From ZC4RG36 sp964652205 (GTDB lineage: Bacteria > Chloroflexota > Anaerolineae > Aggregatilineales > Phototrophicaceae): a stretch of DNA of 64,000 nucleotides. The notes under the pieces were generated by a model, which searched no databases, had not been told where the DNA came from, and saw only the letters and a list, made by a program, of their open reading frames with translations. Where the stretch lies: NCBI GenBank assembly GCA_964652205.1, contig CAZZAO010000009.1, positions 1 through 64,000 on the forward strand, in the 5' to 3' direction. The position numbers and the translations under genes were made by a program. Shown here piece by piece: positions 15,567-25,278 of this stretch (position 1 is its first letter; each line of letters opens with the position of its first letter).

Positions 15567-17813
15567 GTGTCGCCCTGCTCGACCTGCCGGAAGCTAAACC
15601 TCTTGCTCAAACGCCTCCTGTTCACGCTGCTGATCCTCTATACGCTGCTGATCGGCGCGAACTTCGTCGGGATTGTCGAGCCGACACTCCGGCTGATCGG
15701 CGTGGCGCTCGTCGGCGTCGTCCTCGTCCTCTGGCTGTGGAGCCGCCGACACTGGCGCTGGCATCGGACGGCGCTCGACGGCGTGATGCTGGTCTGGGCG
15801 GCGGCGTTTGCGATCTCGCTGGCAGCGAACAGCGGAGACTGGCGCAGAATCGGCATCGGCCTGTGGTTCGTCGGCCTGTACGCCGGCGTGTGGTATCTGC
15901 TTCAGGACACCTTCGCCAACCGGGGACTGCGGCGCGAGTGGCTGGTTGACCCGCTGCTGATCGCGGGGGCAATCACAACGCTTGTCGGCTATATGCAGGT
16001 CGAAAACGCGCTGCTCCAGCATCAGGAGATTCCGCGTCCGGTCGGGGTACTCGGCAATCCGAACTTTCTGGCGGCGCTGCTGGTGATGCTGTTACCCATG
16101 ATCGCCGGTCGGCTGCGGATGGCGCGAACGCCGCTGGCGCGCGTGCTGCTGGCCGTTGACGGCGCAGCCACGCTCGGCATGATCGGGCTAACGTTCTCGC
16201 GCGGCGGCTGGATCGCGGCAGTCGTCGCGCTCGGCCTGTGGGCGGTTATGAGCCTGCCGCTGCTGCGCTGGTGGAAGGCGACGCCGCTCGCTGTCCGCGC
16301 GCTGATCGTGCTGGTGATCGTCGGCGGACTGGCGTTTGGCGCGCGAGTCCTCGTTCAATCGCTGGGCATCGGCGGGCGCGGTCTCGAAGTCCGCTCGTGG
16401 ATTTACGAAACGGCCATCCGCGAGTTCACCGATCATCCGCTGACCGGAACCGGCCTGTTCACGATGGGGGCCGGATTGGCGCAGTACAACTCCATGCCGC
16501 CGTTCGAGCCGCACAGCCACGCGCACAACATCATCCTGAATGTCGCCGCCGAACTGGGGATCGTCGGGCTGCTGGCGCTGGCGCTGACGGCGTGGGCCAC
16601 GCTGCGCGGCGCGCTGCGCGCAAAAGACCCGCTGGCGATCATGGGCATCGCGGCCTTCGCGGGCGCAGTCGTCCATCAGATGTTCGACATGCCGATGATG
16701 AAGCCCGCGCTGGCGCTGACCGCTGTCGCGGCGCTCGTGCTGGCTCTGCCCGCGACAACGCCAACGCTGCGCCGACGCTGGCAGCCCGCTCTGATCGCCG
16801 TCGGCGGCGCTGTCCTCGTCATCACGGGACTATGGAGCGCGCTCAATTACAGCGCCTACTATACAGCGCTCAGAGATGGGCTGGCAAGCGGCGACTATCG
16901 CGCCGCAGCCGCGCGTTTGCAGGCAGTCGAGGCCAGCGACCCGATGATGCCCATTTACCCTGAGCAGCGCGGGGAACTGCTGGGGCTGGCCGCGTCGATG
17001 GGCGACGCGCAGGCCGCGCAGGACGGGGCCGCCAGCATGGCTCGCGCCGTCGCGCTCGCGCCGAGTTATGCCACGAACTGGGCGAACCTCGCGGCTTTAC
17101 AGGAGCAGTCCGGCGATTTGCGCGGCGCGGCGGACTCGATGGCGCAGGCTTCGGCGCTGGCCGACGAGAGCTGGTCGCTGCTCTACCGCGCCGCCAGCTA
17201 CGCCGAAACGGCGGGGAATCTCGACGACGCAAAGGCGAAATACCTGAAGCTGATCGGGATGGATTCCGGCGTGCTGCTGCTGCCAGACTGGAACGACTCG
17301 CCGGTGCGCCGCGCCATTGCGGTCAGCGACGATCAGCGCAGTCTGGTCTCGCGGGTCATCCCGCTGCTGGAACAGGGGGACGTCGCCGCCGCGCAAAGCC
17401 TGTGGGACGCCAACCCGGCGCTTTACACCGGGCTTCCCGATGATCTGATCGTCAGGCTGATGATCGCGCTGACACGCGGCGACCGACCGGGCGCGCAGGT
17501 CGCGCTTCAATATGCGCGCAATGCGACCCTGTATCCGCGCCATCGCGCGTGGGATCATCTTGGGGCGGCGCTGCTGGATGCCTCGCGCTTCGACGCCGAA
17601 ATCGCGGCAGCGAGGGCCGAAGTCTACGTCCCGCTGACCGGACACGACTGGGAATTCGGCGTCAACATCCCCTATCTGCAATATTTACATCTGGCGATTC
17701 CGCGACAATTCCTGCCGCAGGTCGGCTATACGGAAAATGACCCGCTGCTGGTGCATCTGCTCGAGGACTCAAAAGCGCTGCCAGAAATTCAGGCAGCGCT
17801 TCGTCAGCCCTGA
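15567..17813 (+). CDS. O-antigen ligase/polymerase (Wzy/WaaL-like) with TPR domain
   Basis: A large membrane protein (up to 748 residues) with about eleven hydrophobic helices over residues 13-430. The G-T-G-L-F-T-M-G stretch and the loop H-S-H-A-H-N-I-I-L-N-V-A-A-E-L-G-I-V-G are diagnostic of the Wzy_C ligase/polymerase family. After residue 430 comes a soluble helical region with TPR-like repeats (Y-A-T-N-W-A-N-L-A-A-L-Q-E-Q-S-G-D-L). It would join or attach surface polysaccharide outside the membrane. The listed start is GTG 15567; the promoter position makes TTG 15603, preceded by GGAAG, the better biological start. Confidence 0.85.
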   Translation: MSPCSTCRKLNLLLKRLLFTLLILYTLLIGANFVGIVEPTLRLIGVALVGVVLVLWLWSRRHWRWHRTALDGVMLVWAAAFAISLAANSGDWRRIGIGLWFVGLYAGVWYLLQDTFANRGLRREWLVDPLLIAGAITTLVGYMQVENALLQHQEIPRPVGVLGNPNFLAALLVMLLPMIAGRLRMARTPLARVLLAVDGAATLGMIGLTFSRGGWIAAVVALGLWAVMSLPLLRWWKATPLAVRALIVLVIVGGLAFGARVLVQSLGIGGRGLEVRSWIYETAIREFTDHPLTGTGLFTMGAGLAQYNSMPPFEPHSHAHNIILNVAAELGIVGLLALALTAWATLRGALRAKDPLAIMGIAAFAGAVVHQMFDMPMMKPALALTAVAALVLALPATTPTLRRRWQPALIAVGGAVLVITGLWSALNYSAYYTALRDGLASGDYRAAAARLQAVEASDPMMPIYPEQRGELLGLAASMGDAQAAQDGAASMARAVALAPSYATNWANLAALQEQSGDLRGAADSMAQASALADESWSLLYRAASYAETAGNLDDAKAKYLKLIGMDSGVLLLPDWNDSPVRRAIAVSDDQRSLVSRVIPLLEQGDVAAAQSLWDANPALYTGLPDDLIVRLMIALTRGDRPGAQVALQYARNATLYPRHRAWDHLGAALLDASRFDAEIAAARAEVYVPLTGHDWEFGVNIPYLQYLHLAIPRQFLPQVGYTENDPLLVHLLEDSKALPEIQAALRQP

Positions 17814-17825
17814 GGAAAGGACAGG

Positions 17826-19091
17826 CTAAGGCGTCGGGATGCCGACCACACGTTCGGGTTGAAGCGGCGCAGTGACAATCCGGGACTTGCTGCCATAGTG
17901 GAAGAACAGGCGCTCCAGTTGCTCGGCAACGATGGCGTCCTGATAGAAATTCTCGACGGTCAGGCGGCAGCGCGGACGCAGCGCCGCGCGGCCCGCGTCG
18001 TCCTGAAGCCAGCGCGCCAGACTTTGCGCCAGCCCCTCTGGCGAAACGGACGCGGCCACCAGATCGGCATCAATCTGGCGCAGAATTTCGGGCGTCGCGC
18101 CAATCGGCGTACCGATCACCGGCAGGCCGACGGCCAGCGCTTCAATCGTCGCCACGCCGAAGCCTTCCAGCGCCTCCGTTGGCAGCACGAACAGATCGGC
18201 TGAGCCGAGATAGACGGGAAGCTGTTCTTCGGGGACGAAGCCGAGCAGGCGAACCGAGCCATTCAAGTCCAGCTCGTCGATACGCTGTTCGAGGTCGTGG
18301 CGCAGGTAGCCCTCTCCGGCGATCAGAAGCGTGGCGTCAATCCCCTGTTCCCTCAGGAGCGCCATGCTGCGTACCAGATTCTCCAGCCCCATCCGCGCGA
18401 CCAGACGGCGGACGGTAATCAGGATCGGGCGATCCAGCGGCAGATCAAGCTGTCGCCGCGACTGCGCGACGTTCAGCGGGTGATACTGATCGGTATTCAG
18501 CGCCACAGGGATTATTTCGGCAGAGATCGGCGCGGTGGCTAACCACTTCGACAGGATATCCTGCGAAAAGTGGCTGCGTGTCAGAATGGTATCGACGTGG
18601 CTTAAGCCGTAGCGCTCGCAGATTCCCAGCGCCGTTGCGGCTAGATACGCCAGCGGCGACAGCAGCTCGTACTTGCCACGATCTGCATTGAGCCGGATTT
18701 CCTGCGTGATCGAGGAATAAAAGACGTAGACGCTGGGCATGTGCCGTGTCAGCCCTGAAATATGCGCTGCCAGCAGCATGATCGGGTTGTAGACGACCAG
18801 CAGGTTATACGACCCACGAATGGCGCGCAGCGCGCGAATCATGTTGATCAGGATAACCAGCGGGAACAGGTAGTAAAACGGCGACGTCCGGCTCGGCCCA
18901 CGCACGCGCCGCACCTGAATCCCTTCGATAATCTCGGTTTCAGGCAGCGCAGGATTGGCGGAGCGGACGATGACCGTGACGCGATGGCCGCGCTTGACGA
19001 GCGCGGTGGCTTCACTGTAGAGGCTTTTACCAATGCCGCCGACCGCATCGGGGAACAGTTCATCGGTCAGCATGAGCAGTTTGAGAGTCAT
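17826..19091 (-). CDS. Glycosyltransferase family 4
   Basis: A 421-residue retaining glycosyltransferase of the GT-B fold. The N-terminal acceptor domain has D-A-V-G-G-I-G-K-S-L-Y, the glycine loop that follows the first strand. The C-terminal donor domain has I-T-V-R-R-L-V-A-R-M-G-L-E-N-L, a typical GT4 strand-helix. The nucleotide-sugar site is A-L-E-G-F-G-V-A-T-I-E-A-L-A-V-G-L-P-V-I, the E-x7-E motif. It is part of the surface-polysaccharide block and converges on the ligase gene 12 bases away. Donor and acceptor sugars cannot be deduced. Confidence 0.9.
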   Translation of the reverse strand: MTLKLLMLTDELFPDAVGGIGKSLYSEATALVKRGHRVTVIVRSANPALPETEIIEGIQVRRVRGPSRTSPFYYLFPLVILINMIRALRAIRGSYNLLVVYNPIMLLAAHISGLTRHMPSVYVFYSSITQEIRLNADRGKYELLSPLAYLAATALGICERYGLSHVDTILTRSHFSQDILSKWLATAPISAEIIPVALNTDQYHPLNVAQSRRQLDLPLDRPILITVRRLVARMGLENLVRSMALLREQGIDATLLIAGEGYLRHDLEQRIDELDLNGSVRLLGFVPEEQLPVYLGSADLFVLPTEALEGFGVATIEALAVGLPVIGTPIGATPEILRQIDADLVAASVSPEGLAQSLARWLQDDAGRAALRPRCRLTVENFYQDAIVAEQLERLFFHYGSKSRIVTAPLQPERVVGIPTP

Positions 19092-19145
19092 CGGGTTTAC
19101 TCGTGATTTCTACAGGCTGTGGATCAGACGACTTCACTTCCGACT

Positions 19146-20060
19146 TTAGTACCGCCAGGTTTCACGGATGACCTGCCGATAAGCGGCCATCCTGATCTGC
19201 ATGGCGTCATTACGGTGAATAACGGACTGTGCCAGCCTTACACCCAGTTTAAGCCCTAATTCGACAATAAAGCCTGGCTTGAGAATAAAGATTGTTAAGG
19301 TCTGCTGACGTTTGTGAAAGTAGACTAAAGGGCTAAGGTGGTAGTAACGCATCTTCACCAGCGGGTAGCGCGAAATAGTCGTGGACTCCTGATGGGTCAC
19401 GGTCGCGCGCGGTTGATAACAGGTCTTCCAGCCGAGGGCAGCCGCCCGATCACAGAAGTCAGGCTCTTCCATAAAGAGAAAAAAGACCTCGTCCAGTCCA
19501 CCGAGCGCCCGATAGACCTCACTCCGACACAGGAAACAGTGCCCACTCACCCAGTCTGCCGTGAACGGCTCGACCGCCTGACGACACTGCCGATAGTATT
19601 TCCCGTAGTACCAGTCAGGAAACAGGCGGTTCAGGCCGAAGTAGTGCCACAGGATGTTAGCCGCTGTCGGGCGAACGTGGGCCGTCAGGCTGACGCGCCC
19701 GCTTCGATCACAGGTTCTGGCCCCCACCACACCGGCATCCGCGCAGGAGTCGATGACGCTCACCAGCTCAGCGATGGTGTCTGGCTCAACCAGCACGTCA
19801 GGGTTGAGCAGCAGCAGCAGCTCCCCGCGCGCGATGGCGGCGCCCTGATTGTTGGCACGGGCGAAGCCGGGATTATCCATGTTAACGATCAGGCGGACGT
19901 CCGGGTAGTCCGCCGCCAGCCGCTGCGGCGTCCCATCCTGCGAATGGTTGTCCACGACGATCACTTCGCCGTCGAACTGCGCTGCGGATAACCGGCGCAG
20001 GCACTCGAAGACGATCTCGCCCGGGTTATACGTCACGATAATGATCGACACACTCGGCAT
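19146..20060 (-). CDS. Glycosyltransferase family 2 (rhamnosyltransferase-like)
   Basis: A 304-residue inverting GT-A enzyme. It opens with P-S-V-S-I-I-I-V-T-Y-N-P-G, has V-D-N-H-S-Q-D-G-T, and the region L-L-L-L-N-P-D-V-L-V takes the DxD place as the N-P-D variant common in the WbbL-like rhamnosyltransferase subgroup. W-V-S-G-H-C-F-L-C-R and F-M-E-E-P-D-F-C-D-R complete the family pattern. ATG 20060 is preferred to GTG 20120 because the domain begins immediately after it. It is likely to add a deoxysugar to a surface polymer, by family similarity only. Confidence 0.88.
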   Translation of the reverse strand: MPSVSIIIVTYNPGEIVFECLRRLSAAQFDGEVIVVDNHSQDGTPQRLAADYPDVRLIVNMDNPGFARANNQGAAIARGELLLLLNPDVLVEPDTIAELVSVIDSCADAGVVGARTCDRSGRVSLTAHVRPTAANILWHYFGLNRLFPDWYYGKYYRQCRQAVEPFTADWVSGHCFLCRSEVYRALGGLDEVFFLFMEEPDFCDRAAALGWKTCYQPRATVTHQESTTISRYPLVKMRYYHLSPLVYFHKRQQTLTIFILKPGFIVELGLKLGVRLAQSVIHRNDAMQIRMAAYRQVIRETWRY

Positions 20061-20224
20061 ACGGTCGTCGTCACCGATCCTTCCGGCGATCCAGCACCCC
20101 CAGTGTACCGCAGGAGACACTCGCCTGATTGTCAGAGAGCGTTTACTATTCCAGGGGTTGTCTTTGCGTTTAGCGCAGTCCAGCCAGGATGTCAGGCATC
20201 ATTGACGCGGTGGAAAACCTGACC

Positions 20225-21187
20225 ATGACCGAACCTCTTGTCACCATCATCATCCCGACGCTGAATCAAGGCGCGTTTATCGGCCAGACGCTTGAGAGCA
20301 TTTTGACGCAGGATGAGGCCAATGTCGAGTGTCTGGTGATTGATGGCGGCTCAACGGATGGCACGCTCGACCTGCTCAGGAACATCCGCGACTCGCGCCT
20401 GAGCTGGCTTTCAGAGCCTGATCGCGGACAGTCGGACGCGATCAACAAGGGGCTGCACCGCGCCCACGGCGACCTGCTCTCCTATCTGAACTCTGACGAC
20501 TTGCTCCGTCCCGGCGCGATCCGCGCCAGCGTCCAGTACCTGCGCGATCATCCCGACGTTGATCTCGTCTTTGGTGACTGCGACCTGATCGACGACAAAG
20601 GCGCGCGCGTCGGCCAGATTCAGGGGCAGTCGTATGACCTCGCGCAGGCGTTTGTCGGCAGCGCGTGGGTTATTCAGCCGGGGGCCTTCTGGCGGCGCTC
20701 GATGTCAGACCAGGTCGGGGATTTCGACCGGTCGATGCATTACGTCATGGACATCGACTACTTTTTACGCGCGGGGGTCGAAGGCGCTCGCGCGGCCTAT
20801 CTGCCGGGAACGCGGGCGGCCTTCCGGCTGCATGGCGACAGCAAGTCGATCAGCGCGCAACCGAAGTTCCTCAGTGAGTGGCGACGGATGATGGAGCAGC
20901 TTTACGAGCAGCCAGATTTGCCCGCTGCGCTCAAGGCGCTGCGGCCCGAAAGCGAGCAGTTTATCGACTGGGCGTGGGCGAAAACGTTGTGGATGCAAAA
21001 GGACTACGCTTCAGCGCGTCCGCTGCTGAAGAAATACCTGCGCGGCTCAAAGCGCGGTCGGCAGCTCCTCGCGGCGACGATGCTGATCGACAGCAGGCTG
21101 CATACGCCGTTCACTTACGCGCTCGCCGCGCTGTTTCGGAAGGTCAGCGGCAGGGAAATCCTGATCCGTGGAGCGCGGGTCTTCTGA
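20225..21187 (+). CDS. Glycosyltransferase family 2
   Basis: A 320-residue GT-A enzyme beginning L-V-T-I-I-I-P-T-L-N-Q-G, with I-D-G-G-S-T-D-G-T-L-D as the nucleotide-binding strand and Y-L-N-S-D-D as the metal-binding motif. The S-E-P-D-R-G-Q-S-D-A-I-N-K-G segment is typical of the subgroup that builds capsule or O-antigen chains. ATG 20225 with GGTGGA upstream is chosen over ATG 20189. The C-terminal 80 residues are helical and basic and may contact the membrane. Confidence 0.88.
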   Translation: MTEPLVTIIIPTLNQGAFIGQTLESILTQDEANVECLVIDGGSTDGTLDLLRNIRDSRLSWLSEPDRGQSDAINKGLHRAHGDLLSYLNSDDLLRPGAIRASVQYLRDHPDVDLVFGDCDLIDDKGARVGQIQGQSYDLAQAFVGSAWVIQPGAFWRRSMSDQVGDFDRSMHYVMDIDYFLRAGVEGARAAYLPGTRAAFRLHGDSKSISAQPKFLSEWRRMMEQLYEQPDLPAALKALRPESEQFIDWAWAKTLWMQKDYASARPLLKKYLRGSKRGRQLLAATMLIDSRLHTPFTYALAALFRKVSGREILIRGARVF

Positions 21188-21190
21188 ATT

Positions 21191-21922
21191 TTACTCGTAA
21201 GCGTTGTACTGAAATTCAGGCCGGTCTGCCCGGATAAACAGCAGGTCGAACTGCCAGAGCGCATCATCTTTAGGCCGATACAGCGGCGAGATCAGGTCAA
21301 CCGGTCGAAAGCCTTTAGCTTCCATGAAGCTGCACATTTCGTGAAATCGTAAGCTTGCTGGCTCAATCTGGAAGTTGTAAACCTCAATGACCAGCATGTT
21401 AGTCTCCGCGAGCGTTTTCGTTGCTCCTTCTAAGATCGGCACTTCAAAGCCGTGGGTGTCGAGCTTAATCAAAAATGGAGGCTGGAGATTACGCTTATGA
21501 ACCTGCGTATCGATGGTAGTAACAGGTAAGCTCTTATAACCTGGTCTGTCTTCGTGTGAAGCAACACCGCCAAATGGATCGTCCATATTAAAATAGATTT
21601 CACCTTCATAGTCGCCCGCAGCCGCCAGGACGTAATCATCAGTTGGATGTCGCTGCTTATATTGTTTCAACCCTGGTTCGTGTATAGCATTGGCCTCAAT
21701 TAACATATATCTGGCCTGAGGATAGTAAGGGCGAATCATCTCGCTCCAGCGTCCGTCCGACGCTCCGACATCAATGACTGTGCTGATCGCCACTGGCCGC
21801 GACGCTAGCCGCGCAAAGGCAAGTTCTAGAGAGTTAAGCAGATGTTCGTAGCGAACAATTAGATAACCGAAGCGCGAAAAAATACCATTTACAGTCCGCT
21901 TAAAAGTCGAATAAACTGACAT
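21191..21922 (-). CDS. FkbM-family SAM-dependent methyltransferase
   Basis: A 243-residue methyltransferase. The SAM-binding motif I is V-I-D-V-G-A-S-D-G-R-W, motif II ends M-L-I-E-A-N, and the FkbM block P-F-L-I-K-L-D-T-H-G-F-E-V-P-I-L-E-G-A is complete. FkbM enzymes O-methylate sugars or polyketides. Located among glycosyltransferases, it probably methylates a residue of the surface glycan. Base composition is lower in GC than in the flanking housekeeping genes. It is convergent with the preceding GT2 gene, only four bases apart. Confidence 0.9.
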   Translation of the reverse strand: MSVYSTFKRTVNGIFSRFGYLIVRYEHLLNSLELAFARLASRPVAISTVIDVGASDGRWSEMIRPYYPQARYMLIEANAIHEPGLKQYKQRHPTDDYVLAAAGDYEGEIYFNMDDPFGGVASHEDRPGYKSLPVTTIDTQVHKRNLQPPFLIKLDTHGFEVPILEGATKTLAETNMLVIEVYNFQIEPASLRFHEMCSFMEAKGFRPVDLISPLYRPKDDALWQFDLLFIRADRPEFQYNAYE

Positions 21923-22029
21923 GTGGCCCTCTCCTCAGCAGGTTGTGCGCTACGGCACCGATCTCTGTCCCAGGTTAACATCAGCTTTGTAGTCTATCAT
22001 GCTTCTAAATGCCGCGAGGACTCGTTGAG

Positions 22030-22869
22030 ATGCGTTTTTCAATCGTCACCCCCTGTTACAACGCCGAGCGCTATGTGGCCGAGACGGTGCAATCGATCCT
22101 CGGACAGACCGCCCTGCTCAGTGGGCGGGCGACGCTCGAATACATCGTCGTCGATGGACAATCGACGGATCGAACCGTCCAGATCGTCCGGGAATGTACG
22201 GCAGGGTTCGAGCATGGGACGGTGCAGATCATTTCTGAACCTGACCACGGCATGTACGACGCGCTGGCGAAGGGCCTGAAGCTGACAACCGGCGAGATCT
22301 GCGCCTACCTGAACGCCGATGACCTTTATTCTCCTTATGCCTTCGACATCATTATGGACATTCTGGAACAGCATCCAATTCAATGGCTTACCGGGCTTCG
22401 CGTAATTTACAACGAAAAATCGCATCCGGTTCATGCTCATTTACCGTTTGTCTATCGTTCGTCCTTAATTACTCATGGATTGTACAACGGCTTTGTACTG
22501 GAGTTCATTCAGCAGGAATCGACCTTCTGGCGTCGGGGCCTGTTGCAATCGATTGACTTTCATAAACTGGCACAGCTCAGATTAGCGGGAGACTACTATT
22601 TGTGGCATCAGTTCGCCCGACAGGCCGATCTCAAGATCGTCGAAGCCTATCTGGGGGGATTCCGATACCACAAGGGTCAGCAATCAGAAAACCGAACGGC
22701 CTATGTAAACGAACTGCGTTTGATCGCCGACCCGCCGCGCCTGACAGACTATGCGCTCGCGGCCTTCGACAAAATCTCGATGCGCCTTCCGGGGCGGCTG
22801 ACCCAACGCTGGCGGCGGAACACTGTGCTGAAGTTCAATCATGATACTCAGCAGTGGCAGTGGAAGTAA
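22030..22869 (+). CDS. Glycosyltransferase family 2
   Basis: A 279-residue GT-A enzyme opening F-S-I-V-T-P-C-Y-N-A-E-R-Y, with V-V-D-G-Q-S-T-D-R-T and the metal motif Y-L-N-A-D-D-L-Y. The block I-S-E-P-D-H-G-M-Y-D-A-L-A-K-G is a hallmark of the colanic-acid WcaE-like subgroup. GAGGA nine bases upstream supports ATG 22030. It is convergent with the GT4 gene at 22881. Substrates unknown. Confidence 0.88.
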   Translation: MRFSIVTPCYNAERYVAETVQSILGQTALLSGRATLEYIVVDGQSTDRTVQIVRECTAGFEHGTVQIISEPDHGMYDALAKGLKLTTGEICAYLNADDLYSPYAFDIIMDILEQHPIQWLTGLRVIYNEKSHPVHAHLPFVYRSSLITHGLYNGFVLEFIQQESTFWRRGLLQSIDFHKLAQLRLAGDYYLWHQFARQADLKIVEAYLGGFRYHKGQQSENRTAYVNELRLIADPPRLTDYALAAFDKISMRLPGRLTQRWRRNTVLKFNHDTQQWQWK

Positions 22870-22880
22870 GGAATTCTGTA

Positions 22881-24152
22881 TTAGCTCGGTGTCTGGCCGA
22901 GGCTTTCCTGATACAGATTGAGGTAGCGGCGCGCAATCATGTTTAACTCAAATTCACGTTCCACTTTCTGTCGGCCATTAGCAGCGAGCCATTTCGCCCG
23001 TCCGTCATCTTCAAGCACCCATGCAATTCCTCTGGCAAGATCGTCTATCTCATACGGAGCTGCCAGATAGCCGTTCTGCTGGTGGTCAATCAAATCGGAA
23101 ATCCCGCCGATATTGAACGCGACGCACGGTGTCCCACAGGCCAGCGCTTCCATGATGGTGTTCGGCAAATTCTCCTGCATCGACGGCGCAACAAAGACGT
23201 CGGCGGCAGCATACATCAGGGCCAAACTCACATCGTCGTGCAAGTAGCCAATATAATGACTATTCAACCCCAGATCAGGATTATTTGCGCTGGCAGAAGC
23301 GCCAAAGATGACCAGTTCAGTTGAATCGTTCCCTTCGCTGGTCAGGCGACGCAGTGCAGGCTGTAAGAAGTGGAACCCCTTATTTCTATCGTTGCTACTA
23401 GCTGCACCGAAAAGGATGAGTTTTTTGTCAGGGGGCAGATTGAGCAGTCGTCTTGCCAGAAGCCTATTGATAGGTTGATAAATCTTCAGGTCAAGTCCGT
23501 TCGGAATGACCTCAATCCGACGGTCAGCAAACAACGAACTGGAGCGCGCCTTGTTCGCCAGCCAATGACTCGGCGTAACGACCGTCAGGTTGAGATCACG
23601 CCACGACTGCTGTTTTTTGTTCCAGACCCACCGACTCAAATCAGAGTCACGGCTGGAACCGAGTTGAGGACAATGACCGCAACAGCTTTGATAGCCGATA
23701 CAGTCGCCTGGAAGATGGCATCCGCCGGTAAATGCCCAGGAGTCATGCAGCGTCCAGACAATTGGATGGCCGAATTGCGCGAGAGCCTGAACAGGTACAA
23801 AGCCGGAGCCAATCCAATGCAGATGGACAAGATCCGGCCCAAGCGCACTGACTTGCTGAGTGAGGCCATTAGACAACCAGTTCAACGACCACACTGATTG
23901 AACCGACCGGCCTTTGTAGAACTTCAACGGCAGCGCATCGAGTTCGCGGCCATAATATCTTGCGAAACCTGAGAGGGACTTGCGGCTTTTAGTGGTTCGT
24001 AGGACGTCCGCCTCTGTGCCAGATTTTTCATGCACGAGCATGAACGAATCAACATTGAGATTCCGCAGTCCTTGATGCAGGCGAAACGCCGCGCGAGCCG
24101 CGCCTCCATAGTGATCGAAGGTAGTGAGTTGGCAGACTCTCATAGGCTCCAT
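22881..24152 (-). CDS. Glycosyltransferase family 4
   Basis: A GT-B glycosyltransferase of about 423 residues. M-R-V-C-Q-L-T-T-F-D-H-Y-G-G-A-A-R-A-A matches enzymes of the WcaC/WcaL type. The acceptor domain has W-T-L-H-D-S-W-A-F-T-G-G-C-H and a cysteine-rich loop (Y-Q-S-C-C-G-H-C), often seen in this subgroup. The donor domain has F-V-A-P-S-M-Q-E-N-L-P-N-T-I-M-E-A-L-A-C-G. The start is ambiguous between ATG 24152 and ATG 24143. GC content begins to fall in this gene. Confidence 0.88.
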   Translation of the reverse strand: MEPMRVCQLTTFDHYGGAARAAFRLHQGLRNLNVDSFMLVHEKSGTEADVLRTTKSRKSLSGFARYYGRELDALPLKFYKGRSVQSVWSLNWLSNGLTQQVSALGPDLVHLHWIGSGFVPVQALAQFGHPIVWTLHDSWAFTGGCHLPGDCIGYQSCCGHCPQLGSSRDSDLSRWVWNKKQQSWRDLNLTVVTPSHWLANKARSSSLFADRRIEVIPNGLDLKIYQPINRLLARRLLNLPPDKKLILFGAASSNDRNKGFHFLQPALRRLTSEGNDSTELVIFGASASANNPDLGLNSHYIGYLHDDVSLALMYAAADVFVAPSMQENLPNTIMEALACGTPCVAFNIGGISDLIDHQQNGYLAAPYEIDDLARGIAWVLEDDGRAKWLAANGRQKVEREFELNMIARRYLNLYQESLGQTPS

Positions 24153-24189
24153 GACTATTATCGACTGAAGCAATTATTCCGTCGCCGTT

Positions 24190-25235
24190 TTAAGTAACTA
24201 TCCTCAAAATATTACGGATGAACTTTTTGAGCTTTGGGTTGAGATGTGGTGCAACGGATCTTTTAATCTTTTGAAGAACATATTCATGGCGAAATATAAA
24301 TTTCAGCGCCCCCCGTCCCGCCAAATACAAAGGTGAGTGGAGTAATAGCTCAATATCCTTTGTTTTCCGCAACTCTACTTTAATTTGCCGTGAATCAATA
24401 TCTATGATTAGTTGTTGGATTTGTTCAGGGTGTACCCCTGTAAAACGTTCCAACCAGCTCGGATATTCATAAACATTGTGTACATTGTAAGGTCTCCTAA
24501 GATGTAGAAATACATCATTCGCCCATATTTCATGGGATGACCGCTGCGCCCATAAGGCATTTCTATAATAATTTGATTTGGCAAGAACCTGTTTTGGAAA
24601 AACAAGGGAATAATGATAGAAAATGATGCCATATTGACGAACCATTTCATGCCCATCAATCCAGTTGAGCAAACGCAGGTCGCGTCCCTTTGTATCATGG
24701 ACTGTCGGTGGGCGATGTGTAATGTATTGATATCCTTCTCCCCACTTGAAGATACGGTGGTATGTCTCTGTGACTCTCTTTAAATACCAGCCATCACATA
24801 AATAACCAAATCCCCCCCAGAAGGTAATCATTTCAAATGATATGGCTGTGATCGATGGGTCATTCCTAAGCAGTTCAATCACTGTCCGCATATCATCTGA
24901 TTTATAAAATTCGTCAATATCAACTTGCCATAATAATCTCCTGCTGCGCGAACAGCATATGCCTGCGACATCTCATCTTTCTCATTCCAGAACCCATTTC
25001 GGGTGACAATTTCGACTTTATTCTCTGGATCTTCGGTTTCCTTAAAGTGTCTGAGCGTTTCAAGCGTACCATCAACTGAGTGACCATCCTCAGTCGCAAT
25101 ATTCACTGCCCCCTTTGCTGCTCCCTCGACTACAATAATCTGGTAAGCAAAGGGGTAGAGCGAACGTAGACAGTATCGTGTAAATGGTTCGCCATTTAAG
25201 ACGATGATACCGAAGGTAATACGAGGTAATGCCAT
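24190..25235 (-). pseudogene. Frameshifted family-2-like glycosyltransferase
   Basis: Two minus-strand frames, 24879-25235 and 24190-24891, are halves of one gene of about 348 codons. The first gives F-G-I-I-V-L-N-G-E-P-F and runs to A-A-G-D-Y; restoring one base near 24930-24937 continues it as W-Q-V-D-I-D-E-F-Y-K-S-D-D-M-R-T-V, which carries the DxD-type metal motif. The second half holds the acceptor region. The lesion lies in a short TTATTATGG run, so it may be a real mutation or an assembly error. The gene is AT-rich compared with the window. If the base is real, the enzyme loses its catalytic half. Confidence 0.8.
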
Positions 25236-25278
25236 TATGTTGAGTTAATGAGGGTAGGATTCATCATAAGGCATCAGG

